Assembly (NCBI RefSeq): GCF_000021305.1
Contig: NC_011772.1
Span: forward strand, 171,001 to 235,000
Reading direction: 5' to 3'
Source of the DNA: Bacillus cereus G9842
GTDB taxonomy: Bacteria; Bacillota; Bacilli; Bacillales; Bacillaceae_G
DNA: 64,000 nucleotides
A program made the translations under genes and the position numbers. The notes under the pieces are model-generated. The model saw only the letters and a program-made list of their open reading frames with translations. It was not told the DNA's origin and ran no database searches. Every line of letters begins with the position of its first letter. The first letter of the stretch is position 1. Shown here in pieces: positions 1 through 8,674 of this stretch.

Positions 1-2
1 TT

Positions 3-1706
3 TTAGCTATTCTTACTTTGTTTTTGATTCCATGGACAAGAAGTAGTAGTAAGCTTCGAGCAGTGGATAAGAAGGGAGATAAGAAGGTTGTAAAGGGTAA
101 GAAATCATCTATTTTAGTTATTCCTGTTTTATTTTGGATAGGTATTGCAATCTATGAATACTTTTGGCTAATTGATGATCGAGTAGATTCGATTCTTACT
201 CATTATTCTGTTGCAGTAGCAATTTTAATTGGGCTTGTTTTATTTTCACAAGATCAAATAGGTAAATTAGAAGGTACGTTAAAAGGACTTCTAATGTTTA
301 TTTTACTCGCAAGTTACGGTTACTTTGGTTATTTGCACGATATAGTAATCTCGCAAAAGAAATATGATTCTGTTGTTAAGGTAGAGAAAGATATTTCAGA
401 GCCATTTACTGAAAATGACCAGCCGTTTACAGTGCCGCCAAAGACAGCGGAGAATAAGATGAAAAAAGTATTTGGTGATATTCCGAAAGTAGCTTATTTT
501 GAGCTAGGAGAATTAACGCCACAAATGGTAAACGGCGAAGCTTTATATGTAGCGCCGATTGAAGTTTCAGGATTTTTTAAAGCGCGTAAAGCTGAGACAA
601 TTCCAGGGTATGTAACGATGTCAGGTACAAATCCTGATGCGGAAGCGAAACTGCACCTCGGTTATAAAATGAAATATGTGCCAAGCATGTTTTTTGGTAA
701 TAATTTAGAGCGTGTGGTAAGGCAAGCAGAACCAGATTTAATCTTTAAAGGAAAACCTAAATTTGAGGTTGATGATAAAGGGAAACCATATTATACAATG
801 ACGTATGGTGAATTTATTTCAGGAAGATCTGGATTTGAGGTAGAGGGTGTTGTCGTAGTAGACGCACAAACAGGTGAAGTGAAAAGGTATGATAAAGGAA
901 AGGCACCTAAATTTGTTGATGGTGTATTAAATCATGAGACTGCATCTACGTTAAATACGTACTTTGGTAAATATATTCACGGATTTTGGAATACGAAATT
1001 CTCGCAAACTGATATGAAGATTCCGACTGAGTGGGGAACGAAAGAAGGCGTGACCCCGATCTTTGGTAAAGATGGAACACTATATTATTTTACAGACTTT
1101 ACTTCTCCAAAAGAAGGAGTAGATTCAGCCCTAGGCTATTCATTAGTAGATGCACGCACAGGCAAGCTATATTACTATAATGGAAAAGAAGTGAAGGGGA
1201 TTATGGATGGTTCAGCAGCTACAGAAGTAGTGGATAATTCCTTTAAGAGAGAGAAATGGCATGGGACAATGCCTGTCATTTATAACGTATACGGTAAACC
1301 AGCTTGGATTATTCCGGTTGTTGATGATGGAGGCCTAGTACGTGCACATACAGTTGTATATGCTGCTAATGCAAAAATATTTGCGACAGGTTCTTCGCAG
1401 AAAGAAGCGCTTGAGAATTATAAAAACGTAATGAGTGGTAATGGTGATACCTTTAGACCAACCTCAACAGGAAAAGAAGCGCAAAAAGAAGGTATTGTAC
1501 AACGTGTATATAAAGAGAAATCAGGTGAAAATACAATCGTGTACGTACTTTTAGAGAATGAACAAAAGGTATTTATGATACCGGTGAAGAAATTCCCGTA
1601 TGCTATGTTTACAGAAGTAGGAGACCCAATTCAAATTACATATTTAGATACAGGAGAGACGATGGCCTCAGTATCTAAATTTACGAATAGCAATGTGAAA
1701 AAGTAA
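3..1706 (+). CDS. Membrane-anchored protein of unknown function (5' end cut by window)
   Basis: I do not recognise a characterised family. The frame is open to the left edge, and the codons before the first possible start (TTG at 18) encode a hydrophobic stretch that looks like the end of a membrane helix, so the true start probably lies upstream. About three membrane segments follow in the first 110 residues, including one near residues 33-50 and one near 60-77. Then comes a soluble region of about 450 residues rich in Tyr, Gly and Lys, with repeated (V/L)VDAxTGxxxxY(D/Y)xGK units (two clear copies), recalling PepSY-like or YpeB-like surface modules. A terminator follows at once, so it ends its transcript. 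Confidence 0.6.
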   Translation, partial: LAILTLFLIPWTRSSSKLRAVDKKGDKKVVKGKKSSILVIPVLFWIGIAIYEYFWLIDDRVDSILTHYSVAVAILIGLVLFSQDQIGKLEGTLKGLLMFILLASYGYFGYLHDIVISQKKYDSVVKVEKDISEPFTENDQPFTVPPKTAENKMKKVFGDIPKVAYFELGELTPQMVNGEALYVAPIEVSGFFKARKAETIPGYVTMSGTNPDAEAKLHLGYKMKYVPSMFFGNNLERVVRQAEPDLIFKGKPKFEVDDKGKPYYTMTYGEFISGRSGFEVEGVVVVDAQTGEVKRYDKGKAPKFVDGVLNHETASTLNTYFGKYIHGFWNTKFSQTDMKIPTEWGTKEGVTPIFGKDGTLYYFTDFTSPKEGVDSALGYSLVDARTGKLYYYNGKEVKGIMDGSAATEVVDNSFKREKWHGTMPVIYNVYGKPAWIIPVVDDGGLVRAHTVVYAANAKIFATGSSQKEALENYKNVMSGNGDTFRPTSTGKEAQKEGIVQRVYKEKSGENTIVYVLLENEQKVFMIPVKKFPYAMFTEVGDPIQITYLDTGETMASVSKFTNSNVKK

Positions 1707-1733
1707 AGCGATAGAATTTCTATCGCTTTTTTT
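1707..1733 (+). terminator. Intrinsic terminator after the first gene
   Basis: AGCGATAGAA/TTCTATCGCT hairpin followed by seven T residues, directly after the stop codon. Confidence 0.85.
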
Positions 1734-1832
1734 ACATTATGAAAGAGGAAAATGCGCTGTACTTGACGTATGTTTATGATGTAACTATAATTGTTACGAT
1801 TCAGTGTGTATAGGAAAGGGTGAATTGAAAAA

Positions 1833-3083
1833 GTGAATGAAGTTAATCACGAAATATATAAACCTGTAAAGGCAAACAGGTTATGGATGATTCTTGTATT
1901 AGGAACACTTACGGCGATTGGGCCATTATCTATTGATATGTATTTGCCTTCATTACCGAAGTTAACGGATGACTTGCAAACAGGTGCATCCCTAGCGCAG
2001 CTTACATTAACAGCTTGTCTGCTTGGGCTGTCAGTAGGACAATTATTTGTTGGCTCAATTAGTGATATTTACGGAAGACGCAAACCACTTATTATTGCTC
2101 TTATTATTTATGTTGCTTCTTCTTTACTTTGTGCTGTTGCGCCATCTATTTGGACATTAGTGTTATTGCGCTTCCTACAAGGAGCTTCAGGATCAGCCGG
2201 GATTGTTATATCACGTGCGATGGTACGTGATATGTACTCAGGTTCTGAAATGACGAAGTTTTTCTCACTGCTTATGTTAGTAAACGGAGCAGCACCTATT
2301 TTGGCACCGATTATTGGGGGGCAATTATTACAGTTTACAACGTGGCGCGGTGTTTTCATCGTTCTTGGAGCAATTAGCGTATGCATGTTAATCTCAGCTA
2401 CTTTTGTATTGCGTGAAACATTACCTCCTGAAGAAAGAGAAACGGGTGGTTTGTCAGGGACTTTGGCGACGTACGGAAAATTGTTAAAGGACCGTCTGTT
2501 TATGGGATATGCATTGTCACAAGGATTAGTAACAGCGGCAATGTTTGCATACATTTCGGGCTCACCATTTGTGTTGCAGAACATATACGGAGCATCACCA
2601 CAGCAATTTAGTTTATTCTTTGCGATTAACGGCATCGGTATTATTATTGCTAGTCAGGTAACGGGTCGTTTAGCGGGGAAAGTGAATGAGAAGACATTAT
2701 TTGTTGCTGGTATTATTATCGCAGCTGTTGGTGGCCTATCTTTACTACTGACAATCGTACTAGGAATAGGTTTAATCGGTGTTTTATGTTCGTTATTCCT
2801 TGTTGTATCAAGTGTCGGGGTTGTATCAACAACTGGGTTCTCATTAGCGATGAGAAATCAGAAGCAAGCTGCAGGAACAGCGTCAGCTTTATTAGGCTTA
2901 TTACAGTTCATTTCAGGAGCGCTTGTCGCTCCGCTAGTAGGTATTGGTGGGAGTAATACAGCGTTACCGATGGGTGTTGTTATTGCGCTTTGTGAAGTAG
3001 GGGCAGTATTATGTTATCTATTTATGGCCAGAAGAAGTGAGAAGCAGTTTGAACTGCAACAAAGACAAAATTTAGAGGCTTAA
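1833..3083 (+). CDS. Bcr/CflA-type multidrug efflux MFS transporter
   Basis: A major facilitator of 416 residues with about 12 predicted membrane helices. The family exports drugs such as bicyclomycin and chloramphenicol by proton antiport. Visible features are the opening helix containing SIDMYLPSLP, typical of the Bcr/CflA (DHA1) group, and the loop 2-3 motif GSISDIYGRRKP. A GTG start at 1833 is preceded by a purine-rich RBS (GGAAAGGGTGA). It is a single gene with its own terminator downstream. The substrate cannot be told from sequence. Confidence 0.85.
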   Translation: MNEVNHEIYKPVKANRLWMILVLGTLTAIGPLSIDMYLPSLPKLTDDLQTGASLAQLTLTACLLGLSVGQLFVGSISDIYGRRKPLIIALIIYVASSLLCAVAPSIWTLVLLRFLQGASGSAGIVISRAMVRDMYSGSEMTKFFSLLMLVNGAAPILAPIIGGQLLQFTTWRGVFIVLGAISVCMLISATFVLRETLPPEERETGGLSGTLATYGKLLKDRLFMGYALSQGLVTAAMFAYISGSPFVLQNIYGASPQQFSLFFAINGIGIIIASQVTGRLAGKVNEKTLFVAGIIIAAVGGLSLLLTIVLGIGLIGVLCSLFLVVSSVGVVSTTGFSLAMRNQKQAAGTASALLGLLQFISGALVAPLVGIGGSNTALPMGVVIALCEVGAVLCYLFMARRSEKQFELQQRQNLEA

Positions 3084-3084
3084 C

Positions 3085-3131
3085 AAAAAAGAACTGATTC
3101 AAAGGGAATGTTTGAATCAGTTCTTTTTTTC
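3085..3131. terminator. Bidirectional terminator between convergent genes
   Basis: GAACTGATTCAAA/TTTGAATCAGTTC stem with A-run on the left and T-run on the right. It also contains the stop codon of the minus-strand gene that ends at 3117. Confidence 0.85.
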
Positions 3132-3563
3132 ATTTCTTTGAAATACCTCATACATATTATTCATGATCGTATCATATAAAACAGCAAGTTTATCCCACAC
3201 CCAGCGATTACTATCGACTTCTTTTTCCCCACAGTCGATAATATCGGTATGGTCAGTAATTTTATACGCTTTTTTAACGATAATAGGAGCAATCTTCGGT
3301 ATACGTGGGATTTCCTTTAAGGTATCTGCAAAGTTTCCAATGTAGACATGACCGATGATTTCGATTGTTAATGATTTATCCGATATATTTAGCACGGTAT
3401 GAAATTGATTTGTATGTTGTTGTTTTAAATATTGAGCTAACTTAAATGGAGCATGCTTCTTCTTTAATACGCGGCGAAGGCTCTCTGTATTTTCGATATG
3501 AAGTGATTTTTCGCGAATAAGGACACGAATATCTTCTCCCATAAAAGGCATTGTGTTGTACAT
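3117..3563 (-). CDS. Hypothetical protein, 148 aa
   Basis: I do not recognise this protein. It is soluble, basic and without signal peptide or membrane helix; the middle (residues ~55-105) looks like alternating beta strands. The start ATG has an AAGGAG RBS. Its stop codon lies inside the shared terminator stem. Upstream lie two palindromes, CTTACATATG...CATATGTAAG (3583-3613) and CTTACA-GTTT-TGTAAG (3641-3656). The second matches the operator of the microprotein loci described further on. Confidence 0.6.
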   Translation of the reverse strand: MYNTMPFMGEDIRVLIREKSLHIENTESLRRVLKKKHAPFKLAQYLKQQHTNQFHTVLNISDKSLTIEIIGHVYIGNFADTLKEIPRIPKIAPIIVKKAYKITDHTDIIDCGEKEVDSNRWVWDKLAVLYDTIMNNMYEVFQRNEKKN

Positions 3564-3582
3564 AGATGATTCTCCTTAAAAC

Positions 3583-3613
3583 CTTACATATGTTTGCGTT
3601 ATGCATATGTAAG
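3583..3613. promoter_or_regulatory. Inverted repeat in the leader of the 148-aa gene
   Basis: Perfect 10-bp arms CTTACATATG / CATATGTAAG around an 11-nt centre, between the RBS and any upstream promoter. It could be an operator or an RNA hairpin. It is not a PlcR box, because the TATG/CATA half-sites are spaced too far apart. Confidence 0.4.
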
Positions 3614-3640
3614 TCTAGCATGGTTTGTTCTTTATGTGTG

Positions 3641-3656
3641 CTTACAGTTTTGTAAG
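3641..3656. promoter_or_regulatory. BceR-like operator CTTACA-N4-TGTAAG
   Basis: Perfect inverted repeat identical in form to those at 21483, 27686, 28420 and 28593. Here the secondary half-site and the -35/-10 at the usual spacing are not evident on either strand, so it may be degenerate or work differently. Confidence 0.35.
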
Positions 3657-3837
3657 GTGATGTAGTAAAGCATTGCAAAAGTTATTTGTATAAAGTGACG
3701 ATACTGTGACAAACATGTTGGTATATATATTACGATGTCGTCTTAAGTGTAAAAAGTAGGGCGTTCTCGGTATAATAACAAGTGGAGATAAAAGAAACTA
3801 TAATGAGTAATAGCTGTAGATAAAAGGAGAAGAAGAG

Positions 3838-4341
3838 ATGAAGAAGGTTTTGGGTATTGCTGTAATGGGAAGTATGATCCTTCTAGCAGGATGTAATGGA
3901 AATAAAGATACGAAAGAACCGAAAGAAAAGGTAGAGCAATCTACTGAACAAACAGAAGAGATGAAAGAATACCTTGCAGTACATGAAAAATACGATATAA
4001 AAATGAATAAAGAAATTAATAAAGCACTGCAGTTATTTGAAGTGGCAAAAGAAAAGGGCGGTAAGGAAATAACGAATGCAACATATAAAGAAGACGTGCA
4101 AAAGGTAACAACGAGCATGTTAGAAGATATTGATCATATACGTAAAGAAATTCGTGTTCCGAAGTCGAAAGAGCAAGAACATGAGGTATATGTTGGTTTC
4201 TTGAATGAATCAGAACAAGCGATGAAAAAATTACAGAAGTTAGCTAAAGAAGAAGATTCATCGTTGATTCGTGATATAGAAATTAACTTTGCAACAGCAT
4301 CGACATACTATAAACGTTTTCAAGCAGAAACGAAAAAATAA
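3838..4341 (+). CDS. Small lipoprotein of unknown function
   Basis: 167 residues with an N-terminal lipoprotein signal ending in the lipobox LLAGC (Cys ~19), so it is expected to be tethered to the outer face of the membrane. The mature part is highly charged and helical, rich in Lys/Glu. No catalytic motif is seen. The RBS AAAGGAG precedes the ATG. It ends at a terminator shared with the converging 71-aa gene. Confidence 0.7.
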   Translation: MKKVLGIAVMGSMILLAGCNGNKDTKEPKEKVEQSTEQTEEMKEYLAVHEKYDIKMNKEINKALQLFEVAKEKGGKEITNATYKEDVQKVTTSMLEDIDHIRKEIRVPKSKEQEHEVYVGFLNESEQAMKKLQKLAKEEDSSLIRDIEINFATASTYYKRFQAETKK

Positions 4342-4367
4342 CCTTGCCTGTGCAAGGTTATTTTTTC
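4341..4367. terminator. Terminator after the lipoprotein gene
   Basis: ACCTTGC-CTGT-GCAAGGT hairpin followed by TATTTTTT. Confidence 0.75.
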
Positions 4368-4573
4368 TTCTTGCCATCTCTGTCTTCATCCTCAGATACT
4401 AATATTTTCTGTTCTTCGTGAAATTCGGAAATAGTTTGCCCGGTAATATTATCGAAAGGAGTATAAAAAGAAGTAATACGTTTCTTTTTAATAAAGAGTT
4501 TATAGGAGCCGATGATGACAAGTATAACGATTGTTAAGGGTAATCCTATAGTAGCAAGAAGTAAGGGGTCCAT
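4358..4573 (-). CDS. Small single-pass membrane protein, DUF3951-like
   Basis: 71 residues: one N-terminal membrane helix (residues ~5-27), a basic KKKR stop-transfer segment, then a short acidic cytoplasmic tail. It resembles the DUF3951 family of the B. cereus group, from memory. RBS AAAGGAG is placed well before the ATG. Function unknown. Confidence 0.6.
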   Translation of the reverse strand: MDPLLLATIGLPLTIVILVIIGSYKLFIKKKRITSFYTPFDNITGQTISEFHEEQKILVSEDEDRDGKKKK

Positions 4574-4743
4574 CTTATAACTCCTTTAACATCATTTCTT
4601 TTTATGATAAGCCGAAAACTGTAATTTCGATAAACGAATTAAAAACTGATTTTTCTAAATTTATCCAATTCGATTGACTTTTCAATTTTTCAGAATTATA
4701 ATTCGAAATATACAATTTGAACCAAATAATAATATAGCAATTT

Positions 4744-4847
4744 ACTTATCCAGAGAGGTAGAGGGACTGGCCCTATGACACCTCAGCAGCGGGTTCTGTA
4801 ATAGGAACACCGTGCTAATTCCAGCAAGCAAGTCTTGAAAGATAAGT
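4744..4847 (+). ncRNA. SAM-I (S-box) riboswitch aptamer
   Basis: Contains the conserved S-box core AGAGAGGTAGAGGGACTGGC followed by CCTATGA and CAGCAGCGGG. Helix P1 is closed by ACTTATC (4744-4750) with GATAAGT (4841-4847). The family binds S-adenosylmethionine and switches transcription off when SAM is plentiful. It sits in the leader of the five-gene peptide transporter operon, so uptake should rise when methionine/SAM is low. Confidence 0.93.
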
Positions 4848-4865
4848 GATGGGCCTTTGTTTGTT

Positions 4866-4901
4866 AAGCCTTGATCTTATTTTTTAAGATCAAGGCTTTT
4901 T
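4866..4901 (+). terminator. Riboswitch-controlled terminator
   Basis: AAGCCTTGATCTTA / TAAGATCAAGGCTT hairpin with T-run, between the SAM-I aptamer and the first permease gene. The 3' strand of P1 can pair with part of its ascending arm and loop, consistent with an antiterminator. Confidence 0.88.
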
Positions 4902-4984
4902 GTATTCTAAAAAGAGAAAAGGGAGTAATGGAAAAAGTACATTCATAAAACAAAGTAAATTCATGTGTTTAGGGGGTTATTGAA

Positions 4985-5902
4985 GTGTATGTAATTAAAA
5001 AATTATCGGTTATGGTGTTCACACTATGGGTTATTACGACAGTGACATTTCTAATTATGCATATTATTCCGGGAGATCCATTTTCATCAGATGCAAAAAT
5101 CTTTCCTGAAGAAGTGATCCAAAACATGAGAGCGAAGTATCACCTTGATGAACCGTTATGGAATCAATATGTTGCTTATTTAGACGGTGTAGTTCATTTT
5201 GATTTTGGTGAATCGGTTCAATCAACCGGGCAAGGTGTATCAGAAATTATAACAACTGGCTTTGGTCCATCAGCAATTATTGGTCTACAAGCACTTGTTA
5301 TTTCATTGTTAGTAGGAATTGCGGCAGGGACATTTGCTGCTCTATATCATGGGAGAGTAATTGACTATAGTGTGAGTTTGCTCGCAATTTTAGGTATTTC
5401 TATTCCAAGTTTTATTTTAGCACCACTATTTATACAAGTATTCGCTATCCAATTTGAGTTTTTACCAGTAGCCTCTTGGGGAACATTCGAACATACGGTA
5501 TTGCCATCCTTTGCATTAGCGTTAGGGCCAATCGCAGTTATTACAAGGTTTGTGCGTTCTAATATGATCGAAGTACTGCAGAGTGATTATATTAAGCTAG
5601 CAAGAGCAAAAGGTATACCAATTAAGAAGATTATTATAGGACACGCTCTTCGAAATGCGATTGTTCCAGTACTTACATTTGTTGGACCGTTAATGGCTGG
5701 ACTCTTAACAGGGACTTTTGTTATTGAAAAAATCTTTTCAATTCCTGGCCTAGGAAAATATTTTGTAGATAGTATTTTTAACCGAGACTATCCGGTGATT
5801 ATGGGAACAACGATTTTCTATAGTGCGTTATTAATTGCTTGTATTTTCATTACAGATATTATTCATCGCATTGTTGATCCGCGTATTCGTTCTATTACAT
5901 AA
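4985..5902 (+). CDS. Peptide-type ABC transporter permease (OppB/DppB family)
   Basis: First membrane subunit of an oligopeptide/nickel-type importer, 305 residues with six predicted helices. The conserved N-terminal helix VMVFTLWVITTVTFLIMHII with the following PGDPF is typical. The EAA coupling loop is seen as KLARAKGIPIKKIIIGHALR. GTG start with RBS AGGGGG. It begins an operon (permease, permease, ATPase, ATPase, binding protein) behind a SAM-I riboswitch. The control suggests methionine, Met-containing peptides or a related sulfur compound as substrate; the family alone does not decide this. Confidence 0.9.
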   Translation: MYVIKKLSVMVFTLWVITTVTFLIMHIIPGDPFSSDAKIFPEEVIQNMRAKYHLDEPLWNQYVAYLDGVVHFDFGESVQSTGQGVSEIITTGFGPSAIIGLQALVISLLVGIAAGTFAALYHGRVIDYSVSLLAILGISIPSFILAPLFIQVFAIQFEFLPVASWGTFEHTVLPSFALALGPIAVITRFVRSNMIEVLQSDYIKLARAKGIPIKKIIIGHALRNAIVPVLTFVGPLMAGLLTGTFVIEKIFSIPGLGKYFVDSIFNRDYPVIMGTTIFYSALLIACIFITDIIHRIVDPRIRSIT

Positions 5903-5919
5903 GGAGGGGGGATATTTAA

Positions 5920-6924
5920 ATGGGAGCTTATGAGATTAATGAACAGTTATTAACGAAAGAAGAGAAAAAAGAATTAACGATAAATAAAAATCAGCAAACA
6001 ATTAGCAGAAAGAAAGAAGTGTTTCGTAAGTTTATATCGAATCCAATCGCAGTTTTAGGAACAGTGACGTTATTGCTAATTATTGTTTTCTCGCTTATTG
6101 GCGAAAGTTTAACTTTATTTACTGCGAGTGAACAAGTAAAAAAGGCAACAAATTTACCGCCGAGTAGTGAACATTGGTTTGGAACAGATGATCTAGGGAG
6201 AGATATTTGGGCACGTACTTGGGCTGGTGGGAAGATTTCACTAACAGTTGGATTAGTAGCAGCTGCCCTCGATATAGGGCTTGGTGTACTGATTGGTGGA
6301 TTTAGTGGATATGTGAGAGGGCGTAATCGTCTTGGAACGTTAATAGATGAATGGATTATACGAGGGATTGAAGTGTTATATGGTATCCCATATTTATTAA
6401 TTGTTATTTTACTATTGATCGTGATGAAACCAGGACTTTTTACAATTATAATCGCTCTTGCGTTAACAGGATGGATTGGCATGGCACGTCTCGTTAGAGC
6501 GCAGGTCTTGTCTTTAAAACAAAGAGAATTTGTTATTGCAGCAGAGCGATTAGGTACATCGCATATGAAGATTATATACGGACATATCATTCCGAACTTA
6601 ACAGGCATTATTATCGTAAATTTATCATTTACAATTCCAGCAGCTATTTTCTCAGAATCATTTTTAAGCTTTATCGGACTAGGAGTGCAATCACCGGCAG
6701 CAAGCTGGGGGACGATGACGAATGATGCACTTGGGACATTATTGAGCGGAGAATGGTGGCAGCTATTCTTCCCAGCAATCATGATTGCACTCATTATGTT
6801 TGCATTTAATGCAATTGGTGATGGTTTGCAAGATGCAATTGATCCGAAGATTGTAAAACGGAATCGAAAGGAGAAAAAACATGGCACAGCTCTTATCTTT
6901 AGAAAACGTAACATTGACCGTTGA
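5920..6924 (+). CDS. Peptide-type ABC transporter permease (OppC/DppC family)
   Basis: Second permease, 334 residues. An OppC-type cytoplasmic N-terminus leads to a first helix (~46-68), then the HWFGTDDLGRDIWAR motif of the family, five further helices and the EAA loop IAAERLGTSHMKIIYGHIIP. RBS AAGGAGGGGGG. Its 3' end overlaps the next gene by 44 bp, which implies translational coupling. It pairs with the upstream OppB-type protein as the membrane channel. Confidence 0.9.
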   Translation: MGAYEINEQLLTKEEKKELTINKNQQTISRKKEVFRKFISNPIAVLGTVTLLLIIVFSLIGESLTLFTASEQVKKATNLPPSSEHWFGTDDLGRDIWARTWAGGKISLTVGLVAAALDIGLGVLIGGFSGYVRGRNRLGTLIDEWIIRGIEVLYGIPYLLIVILLLIVMKPGLFTIIIALALTGWIGMARLVRAQVLSLKQREFVIAAERLGTSHMKIIYGHIIPNLTGIIIVNLSFTIPAAIFSESFLSFIGLGVQSPAASWGTMTNDALGTLLSGEWWQLFFPAIMIALIMFAFNAIGDGLQDAIDPKIVKRNRKEKKHGTALIFRKRNIDR

Positions 6925-7891
6925 AAAAGAGAATAGTAAGCAAGCAATTGTGAAGCATGTTTCCTTTTCTATTAATGAAGGTGAAATCGTTGCACTTGTA
7001 GGAGAAAGTGGTTCAGGAAAAAGTGTTACAGCACAATCTATTGTCGGATTAAATCAAGAATCTATTCATATCGATGATGGGAATATAGCTTTCCAAGCAA
7101 ATGAATTAACGAATTTACAAGAGTCAGAATGGAATCAAATTCGCGGAAAAGATATTTCCTTTATATTTCAAGATCCGCTTTCATCTTTAAACCCAACGAT
7201 GAAGGTAGGCAAACAAATTACAGAAGTAGTTTTGCAACATGGGAAAAAATCGAAAAGAGAAGCAAAGGAAATTGCGATTAACTTGTTAACGGGTTTAGGG
7301 ATACATGAAGCAGAGAAACGCTTTGAACAGTACCCACATCAATTAAGCGGAGGTATGAGGCAGCGTATTTGTTTAGCAATTGCGTTTGCTTGTCACCCAA
7401 AGCTTGTAATTGCAGACGAGCCGACAACAGCGTTAGATGTAACGATTCAGAAACAAATTATGGGGCTATTAAAAGAAAGAAAAGAAAAACAAAATACGAG
7501 TATTTTATTAATTACACATGATTTGGCACTTGTACGTGAAGTAGCTGATCGAGTAGTTGTTATGTACGGGGGACGTGTTGTTGAAAAAGGAACGATACAG
7601 GAGGTAATAGGTTCTCCTAAACATCCATATACGAAAAGTTTATTACAAGCAATTCCGAATATGGATGATTCCGAAAAGGTATTACGTGCTATAGAAGGAA
7701 CGACACCTTCCATTGAAACATTAAATAGCTTTGGTTGTCCTTTTGTAAATCGTTGTCCAGTAGCGATAAAAGAATGTATTCATCGTTTTCCAGAGAGAAC
7801 CACATATTCTAAGGAGCATAGTTCACATTGTTGGCAACATGTTCTAGAGCATAATAAAGCGAAATCAAAAGAGAAGGTGAATGCCTCATGA
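6881..7891 (+). CDS. Peptide ABC transporter ATPase (OppD/DppD family)
   Basis: 336 residues with Walker A GESGSGKS, Q-loop FIFQDP, signature LSGGMRQR, Walker B LVIADEP and switch His in LLITHD. The C-terminal oligopeptide-type extension contains CPFVNRCPVAIKEC, a Cys pattern that in DppD-like proteins binds an iron-sulfur cluster. RBS AAAGGAG lies within the preceding gene. It overlaps the next gene by 4 bp (ATGA). Confidence 0.92.
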   Translation: MAQLLSLENVTLTVEKENSKQAIVKHVSFSINEGEIVALVGESGSGKSVTAQSIVGLNQESIHIDDGNIAFQANELTNLQESEWNQIRGKDISFIFQDPLSSLNPTMKVGKQITEVVLQHGKKSKREAKEIAINLLTGLGIHEAEKRFEQYPHQLSGGMRQRICLAIAFACHPKLVIADEPTTALDVTIQKQIMGLLKERKEKQNTSILLITHDLALVREVADRVVVMYGGRVVEKGTIQEVIGSPKHPYTKSLLQAIPNMDDSEKVLRAIEGTTPSIETLNSFGCPFVNRCPVAIKECIHRFPERTTYSKEHSSHCWQHVLEHNKAKSKEKVNAS

Positions 7892-8661
7892 CGACAGATT
7901 TAATTACTATAAAGCAAGTAACGAAAACGTATGGAAGTAAAAGTAAAGAAATCACAGCGTTAAAAGACATATCACTTTCTATTCCGAAAGGAACAACACT
8001 TGGCATTATTGGTGAAAGTGGTTCAGGAAAAACAACACTTGGAAAGCTCATAGCAGGGATTGAGAGTCCAACGTCTGGTGAAATTGATTATAACGGTCAA
8101 GTCGTTCACAAGCTGAAATCAGCTCATAGGCGAGATTTTTTACAGAAAGTACAGTTCATTTTTCAAGATTCCACAGCAGCATTAAATCCGCGCTGGAAAG
8201 TACGCGATAGCGTAACGGAGGGTTATATTTCATTCGGTTTAGGTGATAAAGGATTAAAGGATAAAGTAGCAGGTGATGCGCTAGAACGTGTGGGATTAGA
8301 TAGACGATATATCGATCGCTATCCGCACGAATTTAGCGGAGGACAACGTCAACGAATTGCTATTGCAAGAGCGTTATTGTGTGAGCCAGAAGTATTGATT
8401 CTTGATGAACCAATTTCAGCATTAGATGTTTCATTGCAAATTCAAATTGTACATCTGCTGCAAAAGATTCAAAAGGAACAAGGCTATACATATTTATTTA
8501 TCGCACATGATTTGCCGATGGTTCACTATTTATGTGAAAAAGTGGCTGTCTTATATAAAGGAGAACTTGTTGAATTTGGAAATACGGACGAAGTGTTCTG
8601 TAATCCACAACATTCTTATACAAAAACACTATTGGCATCAACACCAAAAATTTCAGGTTAA
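7888..8661 (+). CDS. Peptide ABC transporter ATPase (OppF/DppF family, short form)
   Basis: 257 residues with Walker A GESGSGKTT, Q-loop FIFQDS, signature FSGGQRQR, Walker B VLILDEP and switch His in IAHD. It stops soon after the ABC domain and lacks the Cys-containing C-terminal extension present in the paralogue at 41500-42465 (321 residues). Short forms like this occur in nickel/metallophore-type relatives, so the substrate may not be a simple peptide. Confidence 0.9.
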   Translation: MTTDLITIKQVTKTYGSKSKEITALKDISLSIPKGTTLGIIGESGSGKTTLGKLIAGIESPTSGEIDYNGQVVHKLKSAHRRDFLQKVQFIFQDSTAALNPRWKVRDSVTEGYISFGLGDKGLKDKVAGDALERVGLDRRYIDRYPHEFSGGQRQRIAIARALLCEPEVLILDEPISALDVSLQIQIVHLLQKIQKEQGYTYLFIAHDLPMVHYLCEKVAVLYKGELVEFGNTDEVFCNPQHSYTKTLLASTPKISG

Positions 8662-8674
8662 AGGAGAATGTAGG

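Noticed and set aside
3589..3608. Possible PlcR box before the 148-aa gene
   Set aside because: TATG and CATA half-sites are 3 bases too far apart for the PlcR consensus.
5991..6947. 318-codon minus-strand frame opposite the OppC-type gene
   Set aside because: Antisense shadow of a clear permease gene; composition is implausible for a protein.
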